Source: an uncultured Clostridia bacterium (GTDB lineage: Bacteria; Bacillota; Clostridia; Monoglobales; Monoglobaceae). From it: a DNA stretch of 5,841 nt. The notes below the pieces were generated by a model. It saw nothing but the letters and a program-made list of their open reading frames with translations, did not search any database and was not told the DNA's origin. Positions 5,395 to 5,841 of the stretch are shown here, piece after piece. How positions within the stretch are numbered: the first letter of the stretch is position 1; each line of letters begins with the position of its first letter. Position numbers and translations under genes: made by a program. The stretch spans positions 1-5,841 of the forward strand of contig CAMCUJ010000102.1 of the NCBI GenBank assembly GCA_945878965.1, written 5' to 3'.

Positions 5395-5799
5395 TCACCG
5401 ACCGCTATCTATTATTTTTAAGTATACCGTTCGACTTCTCGCACCGTCAAACTCACATAAATAGATTCCCTGCCAGCGTCCAAGCAATAATCTTCCGCTA
5501 TCAATTATAACATTCTCCGAAAACCCGAACATTGAAGACTTTATGTGTGCCGCTGAATTACCCTCAAAATGCTTATAACCGTCACTGTACGGAACTATTT
5601 TATCCAGTTCATAAAGCATATCACGTACAACGTCAGGGTCAGCATTTTCATTTATAGTAACCGCCGCAGTTGTGTGCGGAATGTACACCATACAAATTCC
5701 GTCTTCAACTCCGCTCTCTGTAACTATTTTCTGAACCTCAGCGGTAATATCTATCATTGCACATCGTTTTCCGGTATTAACATTAACTTTATATACCAT
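5395..5799 (-). CDS. YjbQ/UPF0047 family protein
   Basis: The protein is 134 residues, the normal length for this single-domain family (PF01894), and no signal peptide or membrane segment is seen. Family marks run the whole length: YIPHTTAAVTINENADPDV (39-57, with H42), HFEGNSAAHIKSS (77-89, with H77, N81 and H85), LLLGRWQGIYLCEFDG (104-119) and a C-terminal strand VYLKII. The conserved His residues fit a metal-binding pocket. E. coli YjbQ can replace thiamine phosphate synthase weakly when overproduced, which is why databases call it a secondary thiamine-phosphate synthase, but the physiological role is unsettled. DGAR replaces the usual DGPR near residue 118. ATG 5799-5797 follows AGAGGAA (5812-5806). 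The stop is TGA 5397-5395; the frame stays open for 25 more codons past it, but the protein is already full length. The upstream region is cut by the window edge. Confidence 0.92.
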   Translation of the reverse strand: MVYKVNVNTGKRCAMIDITAEVQKIVTESGVEDGICMVYIPHTTAAVTINENADPDVVRDMLYELDKIVPYSDGYKHFEGNSAAHIKSSMFGFSENVIIDSGRLLLGRWQGIYLCEFDGARSRTVYLKIIDSGR

Positions 5800-5841
5800 T
5801 TCTAATTCCTCTTTTTCAAATAAGACTTAAAATGCCGTCCT

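Noticed and set aside
5305..5445. Open plus-strand frame across the spacer starting ATGGGACGTCCTC
   Set aside because: It has no Shine-Dalgarno site upstream, overlaps the end of yjbQ antisense, and its Cys/Arg/Phe/Leu-rich composition is the complement of purine-rich DNA rather than a protein signature.

Overview
The window looks like part of the chromosome of an anaerobic, spore-forming Clostridia bacterium (Lachnospiraceae- or Oscillospiraceae-like; the sequence does not decide which). The evidence is AT-rich DNA, purine-rich Shine-Dalgarno sites ahead of every gene, a citrate synthase of the clostridial type, and the start of a gene that reads as dipicolinate synthase subunit A, an enzyme of endospore maturation. 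All five recognisable genes lie on the minus strand, so transcription runs from high to low coordinates. No phage, insertion sequence, CRISPR array, tRNA or rRNA was seen.

In transcription order: (1) 5395-5799, a YjbQ/UPF0047 family protein. (2) 5244-5394, a spacer of about 150 bp whose half next to yjbQ is unusually GC- and purine-rich, and which carries an 8-bp direct repeat and a tiny possible leader ORF. This is the least explained DNA in the window. (3) 4257-5243, UDP-glucose 4-epimerase (galE). (4) 2714-4120, citrate synthase, preceded by a candidate sigma-A promoter whose -35 box lies in a 7-bp inverted repeat. (5) 708-2633, a seven-helix membrane protein with a ruined GGDEF domain and an intact EAL domain, so probably a cyclic-di-GMP phosphodiesterase. 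Its start is best placed at 2633, eight codons inside the longest ORF. (6) 306-707, a 402-bp gene-free stretch holding a compact GC-rich hairpin repeat, a probable terminator and a possible sporulation-type promoter. (7) 1-305, the N-terminal third of dpaA, cut by the window edge.

The genes do not form one obvious pathway. YjbQ, GalE and citrate synthase are housekeeping functions. The phosphodiesterase follows citrate synthase by 80 bp with no strong terminator between them, so the two could share a transcript. dpaA appears to be a separate sporulation unit beyond a terminator. I found no convincing new multi-gene system. The observations most worth following are the odd yjbQ-galE spacer, the catalytically split GGDEF-EAL protein, the hairpin repeat, and the candidate control elements ahead of citrate synthase and dpaA.
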